From Flavobacterium frigoris (GTDB lineage Bacteria; Bacteroidota; Bacteroidia; Flavobacteriales; Flavobacteriaceae): a stretch of 64,000 nt of DNA. Each line of letters opens with the position of its first letter. The stretch's first letter is position 1. Location of the stretch: NCBI RefSeq assembly GCF_900111075.1, contig NZ_FOFZ01000001.1, positions 248,001 to 312,000 on the forward strand, given 5' to 3'. Below are positions 35,739 to 44,543 of this stretch, piece by piece. A program made the translations under genes and the position numbers. Below the pieces are notes generated by a model, which made no database searches, was not told where the DNA came from, and saw only the letters and a program-made list of their open reading frames with translations.

Positions 35739-36434
35739 ATGATACAGGTAAATCAACTTTCAAAAAAATATAACGGAACTACAGTTTTAAATATCGAAAA
35801 CCTTGAAATTCCAAAAGGTCAAAGTTTAGGTCTCGTGGGAAATAACGGTGCCGGAAAAACGACTTTTTTCAGTTTACTATTGGATTTAATCCAACCTTCA
35901 ACGGGGAGCATCATAAACAACGGAATTCTGGTAAGCGCCAGCGAAGACTGGAAACCTTTTACGGCTGCATTTATTGACGAAAGTTTCTTGATAGGCTATC
36001 TTACTCCTGAAGAATATTTTTACTTTATTGGGGATTTACGCGGTCAAAACAAGGCCGATATTGACGCTTTGTTAGAAAAATACGAAGAGTTTTTTAATGG
36101 AGAAATTCTAAAAAATAAAAAATACCTGCGTGATTTATCCAAAGGAAACCAAAAGAAAGTAGGGATAATTGCAACTTTGATAGGCAATCCTGAAGTGATC
36201 ATTCTCGATGAGCCTTTTGCTAATTTAGATCCTACAACGGTTAATCGATTGAAAAAAGTAATTAAAGAACTCGCTGAAAATAAGGACATCACGATTTTGG
36301 TTTCAAGCCATGATTTGCAGCATACTGTAGAGGTTTGTGATCGAATAGTAGCTTTAAATAAAGGGGAAATAGTAAAAGATATTCAAACGTCTGAGGAAAC
36401 GCTTCAGGAGCTAGAAATGTTTTTCGCGGTTTAA
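35739..36434 (+). CDS. ABC transporter ATP-binding protein
   Basis: A cytoplasmic ATPase of 231 residues. The Walker A loop GNNGAGKT is at 34-41, the signature appears as DLSKGNQKKVGI (a variant with SKGNQ in place of LSGGQ, common in exporter ATPases), Walker B is VIILDEPFANLDP and the switch histidine lies in LVSSHDLQHTVE. It belongs to the family that pairs with membrane subunits such as the DUF5687 protein upstream. A short dyad (ATAACTC-TT-GAGTTAT) lies between the two genes. Confidence 0.9.
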   Translation: MIQVNQLSKKYNGTTVLNIENLEIPKGQSLGLVGNNGAGKTTFFSLLLDLIQPSTGSIINNGILVSASEDWKPFTAAFIDESFLIGYLTPEEYFYFIGDLRGQNKADIDALLEKYEEFFNGEILKNKKYLRDLSKGNQKKVGIIATLIGNPEVIILDEPFANLDPTTVNRLKKVIKELAENKDITILVSSHDLQHTVEVCDRIVALNKGEIVKDIQTSEETLQELEMFFAV

Positions 36435-36521
36435 ACTTCCATATTTCAAAAAGAAACGTATTTTTACCAGTCATTATACTAAAAAGCTTTTTTAAAAGTT
36501 TAATGATAAAAACGGTATCAT

Positions 36522-39155
36522 TTGAAAATCAATATATTTAAATATTCAATTCCAGTAGGGTTTCTCTGTTTTTTGGTGGCCTGCTCAACTAAGAACAATA
36601 GTTTTTTGTCCAGAAATTCACATGCGCTCAGTACAAAGTATAATATTTTATACAATGGCGAAATTGGGTTAGATAAGGGAATTGTAGGGATAGAAGCCAA
36701 TAGCAAAGACAATTTCTGGAAACGTTTGCCTATAGAAAGGATGCAAATTTCGGATGAAGTTAAGGCAGAAGGAAAAACTAAAAATGCTGATTTTGAATTA
36801 GCCGAAACGAAGGCAACTAAAGCCATTCAGAAACATTCTATGAATATTGAAGGAAGAGAAAAAAACTTCCAAATAGACGAGGCTTATTTACTTTTGGGCA
36901 AAGCCAGATATTACGATCAAAGATTTATTCCCGCATTAGACGCTTTCAATTACATTCTATATAAATACCCCAATAGTAGTAGGATTTATGAAGCTAAGAT
37001 TTGGCGTGGTAAAACCAATATGCGATTGGGTAATGATGCTTTGGTAGTCAACAACATGACTTTTCTTTTAAGGGACCATAAACTTAAAAATCAGGTTGTT
37101 GCGGATGTTAATGCCCTTTTATCCGAGGCGTTTTTGAACTTGGAAGAAAAAGACTCTGCTTTAATTAAATTAAAAGTTGCCGAATACTTCACCAAACACA
37201 ATAAAGAAAAAGCAAGATATCGCTTTATACTCGGACAACTTTATGAAGAGTTAGGCAAGAAAGACAGCGCGATTTACAGCTATGAGTCGGTAATCAGAAT
37301 GAACAGAAAATCAGAAAGAAAATATGTTATACAAGCACAAGCTAGAAAAGCGCAGTTGTTTGACTATCAAAAAGGAGATACCGCTACTTTTCTAAAAACC
37401 TATAGAAAATTGATTGCTGATAGAGAAAATAGGCCATTTCTAGATGTTTTAAACTACCAAATGGGTGTTTTTTATGACAAACAAGACAATCAGAAAAAAG
37501 CATTAGATTTTTACAATATATCTCTTAAAAAAACAACTATCGACCAATATTTGAAAGCTTCAAATTACAGGAATATAGGAAATATGTATTTTAGAAAAGC
37601 AGCGTACCCAGTTGCTGCTAAATATTACGATAGTACTTTAGTGAATCTTGACTTGAAAACTAGAGAATTCATTCACATTCAAAAAATCAGAAAAGATTTA
37701 GATGAAGTCATTCTGTATGAAGCAATCGCTACGAGAAACGACAGTATTTTAAACGTTGTTTCTATGCCAGAAGGCGGTAGAATTTCTTATTTCGAAAATT
37801 ATATAGACACCTTAAAAAAGAAGGATGAAGCCAAAAGAATTTTAGAAGAAAAATTAAAAGAAAAGCAAGAAAACAGAGAAAGAAACAGTACCACAGCATC
37901 TATTGATCCAGCTGTTTCGGCGCAAAACGCAGGTCAACCAGGGCGTAAGTCGTCACTTGCTCCACCTTCCATGGGCGTTTCAAATACAACAACAAGTCTT
38001 TTCTATTTTTATAATCCTACGACTGTTTCTTTTGGGAAATTAGAATTTAAAAAAATATGGGGAAATCGAAGTTCAGCAGGCAATTGGAGGCTTTCATCAA
38101 CGGCTAAGAATAATGTGGCTTCAGATGATACTTTGAATGCCAATGAATTGTTACCAGAAGACAAATTAAAAGAGGAAGAGAATAGTATAGTAGAAGAGTA
38201 TACTACCAGTTTTTATTTGAAACAACTCCCAACATCGCAAGCTGCAATTGACAGCATTGGGAAGGAACGCAATAAAGCCTATTATCAACTTGGTGTAATT
38301 TATAAGGAAAAGTTCAAAGAATATGAGCTCGCAGCCAACAAGCTGGAGCAATTATTACAAAATAATCCGGAAGAAAAATTGATTCTTCCTACAATGTATA
38401 ATTTGTACAAGATTTACCAAATCACAAACAGCAGTAAAGCGGCAGCAATGAAAGACAGGATTAATTCCCAATTTCCAGATTCTCGCTATGCTCAAATAAT
38501 AAACAACACAAACCCAGAAGGAATAAGTTTGAAGGATACCCCAGAAGGAGTTTATGACGCATTATATAAACAATATGAAGAGGAACAGTTTGTAGCAGTT
38601 TTAGAGCAATCTGAGATGTTGATAAGTCAGTTTTCTGGAGATGAAATTGTTTCGAAATTCGAATTTTTGAAAGCGAATGCCATTGGAAAACTCAGAGGAG
38701 TAACAGCCTACAAAAATGCATTGCAGTTTGTGGCAGATAATTATCCAAATAGTGAAGAGGGTAAAAAAGCGCAGGAAATTGTGAAGGACCAAATTCCTTT
38801 CTTAGAAAAATTAGAATTTACTACCACAGATACTAAAAACTGGAAAGTACTCTACAAAGTAGCGGTATCAGATGAAACAGGCACAAAAGAAATGGAAGAA
38901 AAGATTAAAAAATTCATGAGCGGTGTTACTTTTCAGGATTTAAATTATTCTTTGGATGGGTATAGTGACACAGAAAACTTCATAGCGATTCATGGTATAA
39001 ACTCAGAAGCGTATGCCAGAAATATTAGTGCTATTTTAAGAGAAAATAAGGATTTTAAAATAATAGTTCCAGTCATTATTCTTACAAACGAAAATTATAA
39101 AGTAGTTCAAATTAAAAAAAATCTAAATGTCTATTTAGGATTAAAAAAAGAATAA
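36522..39155 (+). CDS. sprE: SprE/PorW-like type IX secretion and gliding lipoprotein
   Basis: A large TPR lipoprotein of 877 residues. The signal peptide ends in the lipobox LVAC (cysteine near residue 20), followed by NSFLSRNSHALSTKYNILYN, which I know from SprE/PorW proteins. A first TPR array covers about 95-400, a low-complexity linker follows at about 425-480, and a second TPR region runs to about 780. SprE in Flavobacterium and PorW in Porphyromonas support the type IX secretion system and gliding. The start codon is TTG at 36522. It leads into bactofilin and the ATP synthase genes. No other T9SS genes are here. Confidence 0.8.
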   Translation: MKINIFKYSIPVGFLCFLVACSTKNNSFLSRNSHALSTKYNILYNGEIGLDKGIVGIEANSKDNFWKRLPIERMQISDEVKAEGKTKNADFELAETKATKAIQKHSMNIEGREKNFQIDEAYLLLGKARYYDQRFIPALDAFNYILYKYPNSSRIYEAKIWRGKTNMRLGNDALVVNNMTFLLRDHKLKNQVVADVNALLSEAFLNLEEKDSALIKLKVAEYFTKHNKEKARYRFILGQLYEELGKKDSAIYSYESVIRMNRKSERKYVIQAQARKAQLFDYQKGDTATFLKTYRKLIADRENRPFLDVLNYQMGVFYDKQDNQKKALDFYNISLKKTTIDQYLKASNYRNIGNMYFRKAAYPVAAKYYDSTLVNLDLKTREFIHIQKIRKDLDEVILYEAIATRNDSILNVVSMPEGGRISYFENYIDTLKKKDEAKRILEEKLKEKQENRERNSTTASIDPAVSAQNAGQPGRKSSLAPPSMGVSNTTTSLFYFYNPTTVSFGKLEFKKIWGNRSSAGNWRLSSTAKNNVASDDTLNANELLPEDKLKEEENSIVEEYTTSFYLKQLPTSQAAIDSIGKERNKAYYQLGVIYKEKFKEYELAANKLEQLLQNNPEEKLILPTMYNLYKIYQITNSSKAAAMKDRINSQFPDSRYAQIINNTNPEGISLKDTPEGVYDALYKQYEEEQFVAVLEQSEMLISQFSGDEIVSKFEFLKANAIGKLRGVTAYKNALQFVADNYPNSEEGKKAQEIVKDQIPFLEKLEFTTTDTKNWKVLYKVAVSDETGTKEMEEKIKKFMSGVTFQDLNYSLDGYSDTENFIAIHGINSEAYARNISAILRENKDFKIIVPVIILTNENYKVVQIKKNLNVYLGLKKE

Positions 39156-39157
39156 AA

Positions 39158-39565
39158 ATGTTTAATAGAAAAGCAAAGCCCTATACAGAGCTATTAGGAA
39201 AAACGAATAGAATCGTAGAAGGAACAATTATAAAAGGAGATATCATTTCCCAGGCCGATTTTAGGTTGGATGGCGAATTGATAGGAAATTTTCAGTCTAC
39301 TGGAAAATTAGTTGTAGGTCCTGCCGGAATAATAACAGGGGATATTAACTGTAAAAATGCAGATATTGAAGGGAAATTTGAAGGTACGATTTATGTTGCT
39401 GAAATCCTGAATGTAAAGGCAAATGCCAGTATCAAAGGTGAAGTTACAGTAGGTAAATTATCTGTGGAACCAGGTGCTGATTTTACTGCGTCCTGCACAA
39501 TGAAAATTAATGAATCAAATCTATTGTTAGCCGATGGAAAAGAAACCCAACAAAAATCAAGTTAG
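39158..39565 (+). CDS. bactofilin (polymer-forming cytoskeletal protein)
   Basis: A 135-residue bactofilin. The core shows the beta-helix repeat rhythm in TIIKGDIISQADFRLDGELI, KLVVGPAGIITGDINCKNAD and NVKANASIKGEVTVGKLSVE, with short tails on both sides. Bactofilins form stable filaments at the membrane that help shape cells or place other proteins. It starts three bases after the sprE-like stop codon and overlaps the next gene by 32 bases, so it is part of the same transcription unit. Confidence 0.88.
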   Translation: MFNRKAKPYTELLGKTNRIVEGTIIKGDIISQADFRLDGELIGNFQSTGKLVVGPAGIITGDINCKNADIEGKFEGTIYVAEILNVKANASIKGEVTVGKLSVEPGADFTASCTMKINESNLLLADGKETQQKSS

Positions 39566-39761
39566 CAAATGGATCACTTTAATTAATATACCCATTCAAA
39601 TGGGGGTTATCATCTTTTTGTTTGCTTATGGGGGAAACTGGTTGGATGACAATTACCCCAATCCAAAAGTATATTACAATAAAATTCTGGTCATGGTTGG
39701 GGTCGTTATTGCTTTATACAATGTTATAAGACAAGTGAACGAAATCAATAAATCCCAATAA
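39534..39761 (+). CDS. AtpZ/AtpI-type F1Fo assembly protein
   Basis: A 75-residue protein with two membrane helices (about 19-35 and 48-64). GVIIFLFAYGGNWLDDNYP is typical of the AtpZ/AtpI family, which assists F1Fo assembly or ion uptake ahead of the atp operon. Its start lies inside the bactofilin gene in another frame. Its place before atpB supports the call. Confidence 0.78.
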   Translation: MEKKPNKNQVSKWITLINIPIQMGVIIFLFAYGGNWLDDNYPNPKVYYNKILVMVGVVIALYNVIRQVNEINKSQ

Positions 39762-39827
39762 ATTAATATTAATAGGAATTGAAAATTGTTCCGAGTCTTA
39801 TTGACCTTACGGTAAAATAAACACAGC

Positions 39828-40220
39828 ATGAATTTAAAAAATCAAAAACCACTTCTAAGTTTAACTCTTCTGGCCGTGATAGCATATTTGTTACATAAAT
39901 TTATTTTCTACGTTTTGAAAATCGATGTCGCAGTATTCCAGTATTCAATTGAAGTGCTCTATTTATTGTTTTTCGGTATGTCTACTTTGATATTCATTGT
40001 ATTACTAAAAGTGAAAGAAAAAAGTTTTGATAATGTAGGAATGTCTTTTCTTTTAGGAACAAGTATCAAAATGGTTTTTTGTTATTTGATTTTAAAACCT
40101 ATCTTGCACATTACAACATATGATAATACAATAGAGAAAGTTAATTTTTTTGGGATGTTTATCCTTTTTTTAGTAATGGAGACCGTTTTAACGATACGAA
40201 TATTAAAAGAAAAGCAATAG
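39828..40220 (+). CDS. four-helix membrane protein, DUF6168-like
   Basis: A 130-residue protein with four membrane helices (about 8-26, 38-60, 70-90 and 105-123). It resembles the DUF6168 family that sits between atpI and atpB in Flavobacteria, taking the place that a second AtpI-like protein has in other bacteria. An assembly role for the ATP synthase is plausible from position only. Confidence 0.6.
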   Translation: MNLKNQKPLLSLTLLAVIAYLLHKFIFYVLKIDVAVFQYSIEVLYLLFFGMSTLIFIVLLKVKEKSFDNVGMSFLLGTSIKMVFCYLILKPILHITTYDNTIEKVNFFGMFILFLVMETVLTIRILKEKQ

Positions 40221-40268
40221 ATCTGCAAATAGATGAAGGATTTAAAAAAAATATGTTTTTATATCCTT

Positions 40269-40296
40269 TTGGATATTAATAAAAAATGTACATTTG
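40269..40296 (+). promoter_or_regulatory. promoter of the atpBEFHAG genes
   Basis: TTG (40269-40271) and TACATTTG (40289-40296) are 17 bases apart, a full match to the Bacteroidetes -33/-7 pattern. The box covers the in-frame ATG at 40286, which therefore cannot be the start of atpB; the transcript would begin near 40302. Confidence 0.72.
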
Positions 40297-40339
40297 CACC
40301 AAATTTCAGAAACGTAAAAAATTAAGATATTTAACAGTT

Positions 40340-41494
40340 ATGGTGATTTCAAACAGACCACTTAGATTTATAATAGCGACTTTAGTAGCGTGTCTTCCTT
40401 TAATGACTTTTGCAAATCCCGAAGTGGATTCGGTAAAAGTTCATACTGAAGTTGCACACGAAACAACAGAACAAAGCCAGGAAGGAGCTCATGCTGAACC
40501 TACAGATGTAAAATCTAAAATAAAGGCATTCATTGGTCATCACGTTTTAGACTCTCATGACTTTACTTTTTTCTCTGATGAAGTAGAAGGAAAACATTAT
40601 GGTTTTTCATTACCAGTAATCCTTTGGGATAATGGTTTACAACTTTTTTCATCTTCTGAATTCGAACATGGAGAAGCAGTTGCCGAATCTAATGGTAATT
40701 TCTATGCGATAAATCATCACGATGGAAAAATATACAAAACGGATGCTTCAGGAAAAATAATAGAAGACGAAAAAACAGGTTTCCCTGAAAATGAACGTCC
40801 CTTAGATTTCTCAATCACAAAAGCAGTATTGTCTATATTCATTGCTGCTATTTTAATGGTATTTATTTTTGCTGGTTTGGCGAAGACCTATTCTAAAAAT
40901 GGCGGAATTGCTTCTGGAGCTGGAAGAATATTTGAACCAGTGGTTCTTTTTATTCGTGACGAAATTGCTATTCCTAACATTGGAGAAAAACACTACAAGA
41001 GATATATGAGTTATTTATTGACTATATTTTTCTTTGTACTGTTCTTAAATATTTTTGGATTGATGCCTTTCGGTATAAATGTTACTGGTAATTTAACCAT
41101 TACATTTGCATTAGCAATCATGACATTTTTAATTACAAACCTTACGGCAAATAAAAACTATTGGGGTCACATTTTCTGGATGCCAGGTGTACCAAAAGTA
41201 ATGCGTATCGTATTAGCACCAATTGAATTGCTAGGAGTTATAATCAAACCTTTTTCATTAATGATCCGTTTGTATGCAAATATCTTTGCAGGACATATTG
41301 TATTGATGAGTATTATTGGTTTGATGTTTATTTTCAAAAGCTGGTTGGGAAGTAGTTTATCATTTGCATTGTCGTTTGCACTTTCTATCTTAGAGATATT
41401 GGTCGCATTTTTACAAGCTTATATTTTTACATTGCTATCAGCGCTGTACTTTGGTTCAGCAGTAGAAGAGCACCACCATGAGGAGGCGCACTAA
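40340..41494 (+). CDS. atpB: ATP synthase Fo subunit a
   Basis: Membrane stator subunit that forms the proton half-channels with the c ring. The chosen start MVISNRPLRFIIATLVACL begins an apparent signal peptide cleaved after TFANP, followed by a periplasmic N-terminal extension of about 150 residues that is known in Bacteroidetes. The core has FGLMPFGINVTGNLTITFAL, the IKPFSLMIRLYANIFAGH segment with the essential arginine, and a last helix with LVAFLQAYIFTLLSALYFG. An ATG 54 bases upstream is in frame but lies inside the promoter. It leads the operon. Confidence 0.95.
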   Translation: MVISNRPLRFIIATLVACLPLMTFANPEVDSVKVHTEVAHETTEQSQEGAHAEPTDVKSKIKAFIGHHVLDSHDFTFFSDEVEGKHYGFSLPVILWDNGLQLFSSSEFEHGEAVAESNGNFYAINHHDGKIYKTDASGKIIEDEKTGFPENERPLDFSITKAVLSIFIAAILMVFIFAGLAKTYSKNGGIASGAGRIFEPVVLFIRDEIAIPNIGEKHYKRYMSYLLTIFFFVLFLNIFGLMPFGINVTGNLTITFALAIMTFLITNLTANKNYWGHIFWMPGVPKVMRIVLAPIELLGVIIKPFSLMIRLYANIFAGHIVLMSIIGLMFIFKSWLGSSLSFALSFALSILEILVAFLQAYIFTLLSALYFGSAVEEHHHEEAH

Positions 41495-41528
41495 TAAATT
41501 GAATGTTTAATTTTTAATTATATATATT

Positions 41529-41720
41529 ATGGAAGGTTTAAATTATGTAGGAGCTGGATTAATTGTAATCGGAGCAGGTTTAGGTATTGGTAGAATTGGT
41601 GGTTCAGCAATGGACGCTATTGCTCGTCAACCAGAAGCTTCAGGAAAAATCCAAACAGCTATGCTTATCGCAGCTGCATTAATTGAAGGTATTGGTTTCG
41701 CTGCATTATTCGCCGCTTAA
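41529..41720 (+). CDS. atpE: ATP synthase Fo subunit c
   Basis: A 63-residue proteolipid with two helices and the RQP loop at 33-35. The ion-binding glutamate is Glu53 in AALIEGIGFAALF. Residues used for sodium binding (a glutamine in helix 1 and a Ser/Thr after the glutamate) are absent, so the ring is expected to carry protons. A strong hairpin follows the gene, which may raise its expression relative to the rest. Confidence 0.96.
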   Translation: MEGLNYVGAGLIVIGAGLGIGRIGGSAMDAIARQPEASGKIQTAMLIAAALIEGIGFAALFAA

Positions 41721-41733
41721 TTAAAACTCAAAA

Positions 41734-41772
41734 AACAATAGTTGCAACGGTTGGTTGTAACTATTGTTTTTA
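41734..41772 (+). terminator. strong hairpin with T run between atpE and atpF
   Basis: AACAATAGTTGCAAC (41734-41748) pairs with GTTGTAACTATTGTT (41754-41768) over 15 bp with one G-U and a five-base loop, then TTTTATT. By shape it is an intrinsic terminator, but it lies inside the atp operon. It may act as a partial terminator or an mRNA end that favours atpE, whose product is needed in many copies. Confidence 0.75.
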
Positions 41773-41805
41773 TTATTAAATTAAATATTATTATAGATAC
41801 ATAAC

Positions 41806-42306
41806 ATGGAAAAGTTAATACATCAGTTTGAGTTAGGTTTGTTCTTTTGGCAAGTATTAATATTTGTGGGATTAATATTCTTATTGAAAAAATTTGCTTG
41901 GAAACCAATTCTTGACGCAGTAAATGATAGAGAAGAAGGAATTAAAAATGCTTTGCTTTCTGCTGAAAACGCTAGAAAAGAAATGCAAAATCTTCAAGCT
42001 GATAACCAACGTATTTTACAAGAAGCAAGAATGGAGCGTGATAACATGCTAAAAGATGCACGTGAAATTAAAGAAAAAATGATTGCTGATTCTAAAACTG
42101 AAGCGCAAGCACAAGGTCTGAAAATGATCGAACAAGCAAAAGCAGCAATTGAAAGCGAAAAAAATGCAGCTATGGCTCAATTGAAACTACAAGTTTCTAC
42201 TTTGTCATTGACTATCGCAGAAAAATTATTGAAAGACGAATTATCTAATAAAGAAGCTCAAACTAAATTAGTTGAGAAGATGTTAGGTGACGTAAAGCTA
42301 AACTAA
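41806..42306 (+). CDS. atpF: ATP synthase Fo subunit b
   Basis: Peripheral stalk subunit of 166 residues. One membrane helix (FFWQVLIFVGLIFLLKKFAW, about 13-32) is followed by KPILDAVNDREEGIKNAL and a long charged coiled coil, the usual subunit b plan. The gene order atpE-atpF-atpH is standard. It lies five bases before atpH. Confidence 0.95.
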   Translation: MEKLIHQFELGLFFWQVLIFVGLIFLLKKFAWKPILDAVNDREEGIKNALLSAENARKEMQNLQADNQRILQEARMERDNMLKDAREIKEKMIADSKTEAQAQGLKMIEQAKAAIESEKNAAMAQLKLQVSTLSLTIAEKLLKDELSNKEAQTKLVEKMLGDVKLN

Positions 42307-42310
42307 TATT

Positions 42311-42844
42311 ATGGCAAGTACAAGAGCAGCAATTCGTTATGCAAAAGCAATTCTAGAGATAGCACAATCTAAGGGAGTGGCTGAAGCAGTTAGTGATGAT
42401 ATGAATTCTATCGCTTCAACTATAAGTGCAAATGTAGAATTGAGCACTTTTATCCAAAACCCTACTTTGAGAGTAGAAGTTAAGGAAAAGGCCTTATTGG
42501 AAGTTTTTGCAAATACCAATAGCGTAACAAAAAGTTTATTTCATTTGTTATTTGAAAACAAAAGATTTGAAATTTTGGAAGCTGTTGCAGTAGAATACAG
42601 CAAATTATTTGATATCATGAATGGTGTAGAAGTAGCTCAAGTTACTACGGCCATTGCAATGGATGCTGCATTAGAAGCTAAAGTTTTAGCTAAAATTGCT
42701 ACCTTATCAGATAAAAAAATCACGATAGAAAATCACGTAGATGCTTCGATTATTGGAGGATTTATTTTGAGAATAGGCGACAAGCAGTACAATGCTTCAG
42801 TAGCCAACAGATTACAAGTATTAAAAAGAGAATTAAGTAACTAG
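42311..42844 (+). CDS. atpH: ATP synthase F1 subunit delta
   Basis: A stator subunit of 177 residues linking the top of F1 to subunit b. The N-terminal half is helical with AIRYAKAILEIAQSKGVAE. The C-terminal signature is IENHVDASIIGGFILRIGDK, with the G-G-F/I and the conserved D motif. It lies between atpF and atpA. Confidence 0.93.
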   Translation: MASTRAAIRYAKAILEIAQSKGVAEAVSDDMNSIASTISANVELSTFIQNPTLRVEVKEKALLEVFANTNSVTKSLFHLLFENKRFEILEAVAVEYSKLFDIMNGVEVAQVTTAIAMDAALEAKVLAKIATLSDKKITIENHVDASIIGGFILRIGDKQYNASVANRLQVLKRELSN

Positions 42845-42880
42845 TTATTGCACATTTAAGTGTCTAAATTATAAATTAAG

Positions 42881-44458
42881 ATGGCGGAAATCAAACCTGC
42901 TGAAATTTCAGCAATATTAAGAAAGCAAGTAGAAGGTTTTGAATCTGGCGCTACGCTAGAGGAAGTAGGAACAGTACTTCAAGTTGGAGATGGTATTGCT
43001 CGTGTTTACGGGCTTTCTAATGTTCAATACGGTGAGTTAGTAGAATTTGACAATGGTTTAGAGGCTATTGTATTGAATCTTGAAGAAGACAATGTTGGTG
43101 TAGTACTTTTAGGACCATCAACAGGAATCAAAGAAGGTTCTACTGCAAAAAGAACACAACGTATCGCTTCTCTTAAAGTTGGAGAGCAAATGGTAGGACG
43201 TGTAGTTAACACTCTTGGTTTTCCAATTGATGGAAAAGGACCAATCGGTGGAGATTTATACGAAATGCCTTTGGAAAGAAAAGCTCCTGGAGTTATCTTC
43301 CGTCAACCAGTTACTGAACCATTACAAACAGGGATAAAAGCAGTAGATGCTATGATACCAGTTGGTCGTGGACAACGTGAATTGGTTATTGGTGACCGTC
43401 AAACAGGTAAATCAACTGTTTGTATTGACACTATCTTAAATCAAAAAGAATTTTACGATGCAGGAAAACCTGTATTTTGTATATATGTTGCAATTGGACA
43501 AAAAGCGTCTACTGTAGCAGGAATCGCAAAAATGTTAGAAGAAAAAGGCGCAATGGCTTACACCATTATTGTTGCTGCTAATGCTTCTGATCCAGCTCCG
43601 ATGCAAGTTTACGCGCCAATGGCCGGAGCTGCAATTGGAGAATATTTTAGAGATTCTGGTCGTCCAGCTTTAATTGTTTATGATGATTTATCTAAACAAG
43701 CTGTTGCTTACCGTGAGGTTTCTCTTTTATTAAGAAGACCACCGGGACGTGAAGCATATCCTGGAGATGTATTTTACCTACACAGTCGTTTATTAGAGCG
43801 TGCTTGTAAAGTAATTGCTGATGATGGAATTGCTAAAAACATGAACGACTTACCAGATTCATTGAAACCAATCGTAAAAGGTGGTGGTTCATTAACTGCA
43901 CTTCCTATTATCGAAACTCAAGCTGGTGACGTTTCTGCCTATATCCCAACAAACGTAATTTCGATTACAGATGGTCAAATTTTCCTTGATGGTGATTTGT
44001 TTAACTCTGGAGTACGTCCTGCAATTAACGTTGGTATCTCGGTATCTCGTGTTGGAGGAAATGCACAAATTAAATCAATGAAAAAAGTAGCAGGTACTTT
44101 GAAGCTAGATCAAGCACAATTCCGTGAATTGGAAGCGTTTGCTAAATTTGGTTCTGACTTAGATGCAGTTACTTTAAACGTAATTGAAAAAGGTAGAAGA
44201 AACGTTGAGATCTTGAAACAAGGTTTGAACGATCCTTATACAGTAGAAGATCAAGTTGCAATTATCTATGCTGGTTCAAAAAATCTTTTGAGAAATGTTC
44301 CTGTGAATAAAGTAAAAGAATTTGAGAAAGATTTCTTAGAATTCCTTAACAACAAACACAGAGCAACTCTAGATGCTTTGAAAGCAGGGAAACTTACAGA
44401 TGAAATTACAGATGTAATCCAAACTGTAGCAAAAGAAATTTCAGCAAAATATAACTAA
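42881..44458 (+). CDS. atpA: ATP synthase F1 subunit alpha
   Basis: Non-catalytic nucleotide-binding subunit of 525 residues. The P-loop GDRQTGKST is at 171-179; [17 protein letters not shown] [20 protein letters not shown] and the signature [17 protein letters not shown] are clear. The length is full. In this operon the alpha gene is followed by gamma, while beta and epsilon are absent and must be encoded elsewhere, as is usual in Bacteroidetes. Confidence 0.97.
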   Translation: MAEIKPAEISAILRKQVEGFESGATLEEVGTVLQVGDGIARVYGLSNVQYGELVEFDNGLEAIVLNLEEDNVGVVLLGPSTGIKEGSTAKRTQRIASLKVGEQMVGRVVNTLGFPIDGKGPIGGDLYEMPLERKAPGVIFRQPVTEPLQTGIKAVDAMIPVGRGQRELVIGDRQTGKSTVCIDTILNQKEFYDAGKPVFCIYVAIGQKASTVAGIAKMLEEKGAMAYTIIVAANASDPAPMQVYAPMAGAAIGEYFRDSGRPALIVYDDLSKQAVAYREVSLLLRRPPGREAYPGDVFYLHSRLLERACKVIADDGIAKNMNDLPDSLKPIVKGGGSLTALPIIETQAGDVSAYIPTNVISITDGQIFLDGDLFNSGVRPAINVGISVSRVGGNAQIKSMKKVAGTLKLDQAQFRELEAFAKFGSDLDAVTLNVIEKGRRNVEILKQGLNDPYTVEDQVAIIYAGSKNLLRNVPVNKVKEFEKDFLEFLNNKHRATLDALKAGKLTDEITDVIQTVAKEISAKYN

Positions 44459-44467
44459 AAAAGTATT

Positions 44468-44534
44468 AAGTATTAGGTAGTAAGTATTAAGGTGTGGCCT
44501 TTACTTATTACTTAATACTTACTATTTAATACTT
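44468..44534. repeat. inverted repeat between atpA and atpG
   Basis: The arms 44468-44491 and 44511-44534 are 24 bases long and pair fully apart from two G-U pairs, with a 19-base loop. They are built from the unit AAGTATTA. No T run follows on the plus strand, so it is more likely an mRNA stabiliser or a transposable palindrome than a terminator. Confidence 0.75.
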
Positions 44535-44543
44535 AAAAATACA

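Noticed and set aside
40286..40339. Upstream in-frame ATG of atpB
   Set aside because: It lies within the -7 promoter box, before the likely transcription start, and the residues do not look like a signal peptide.
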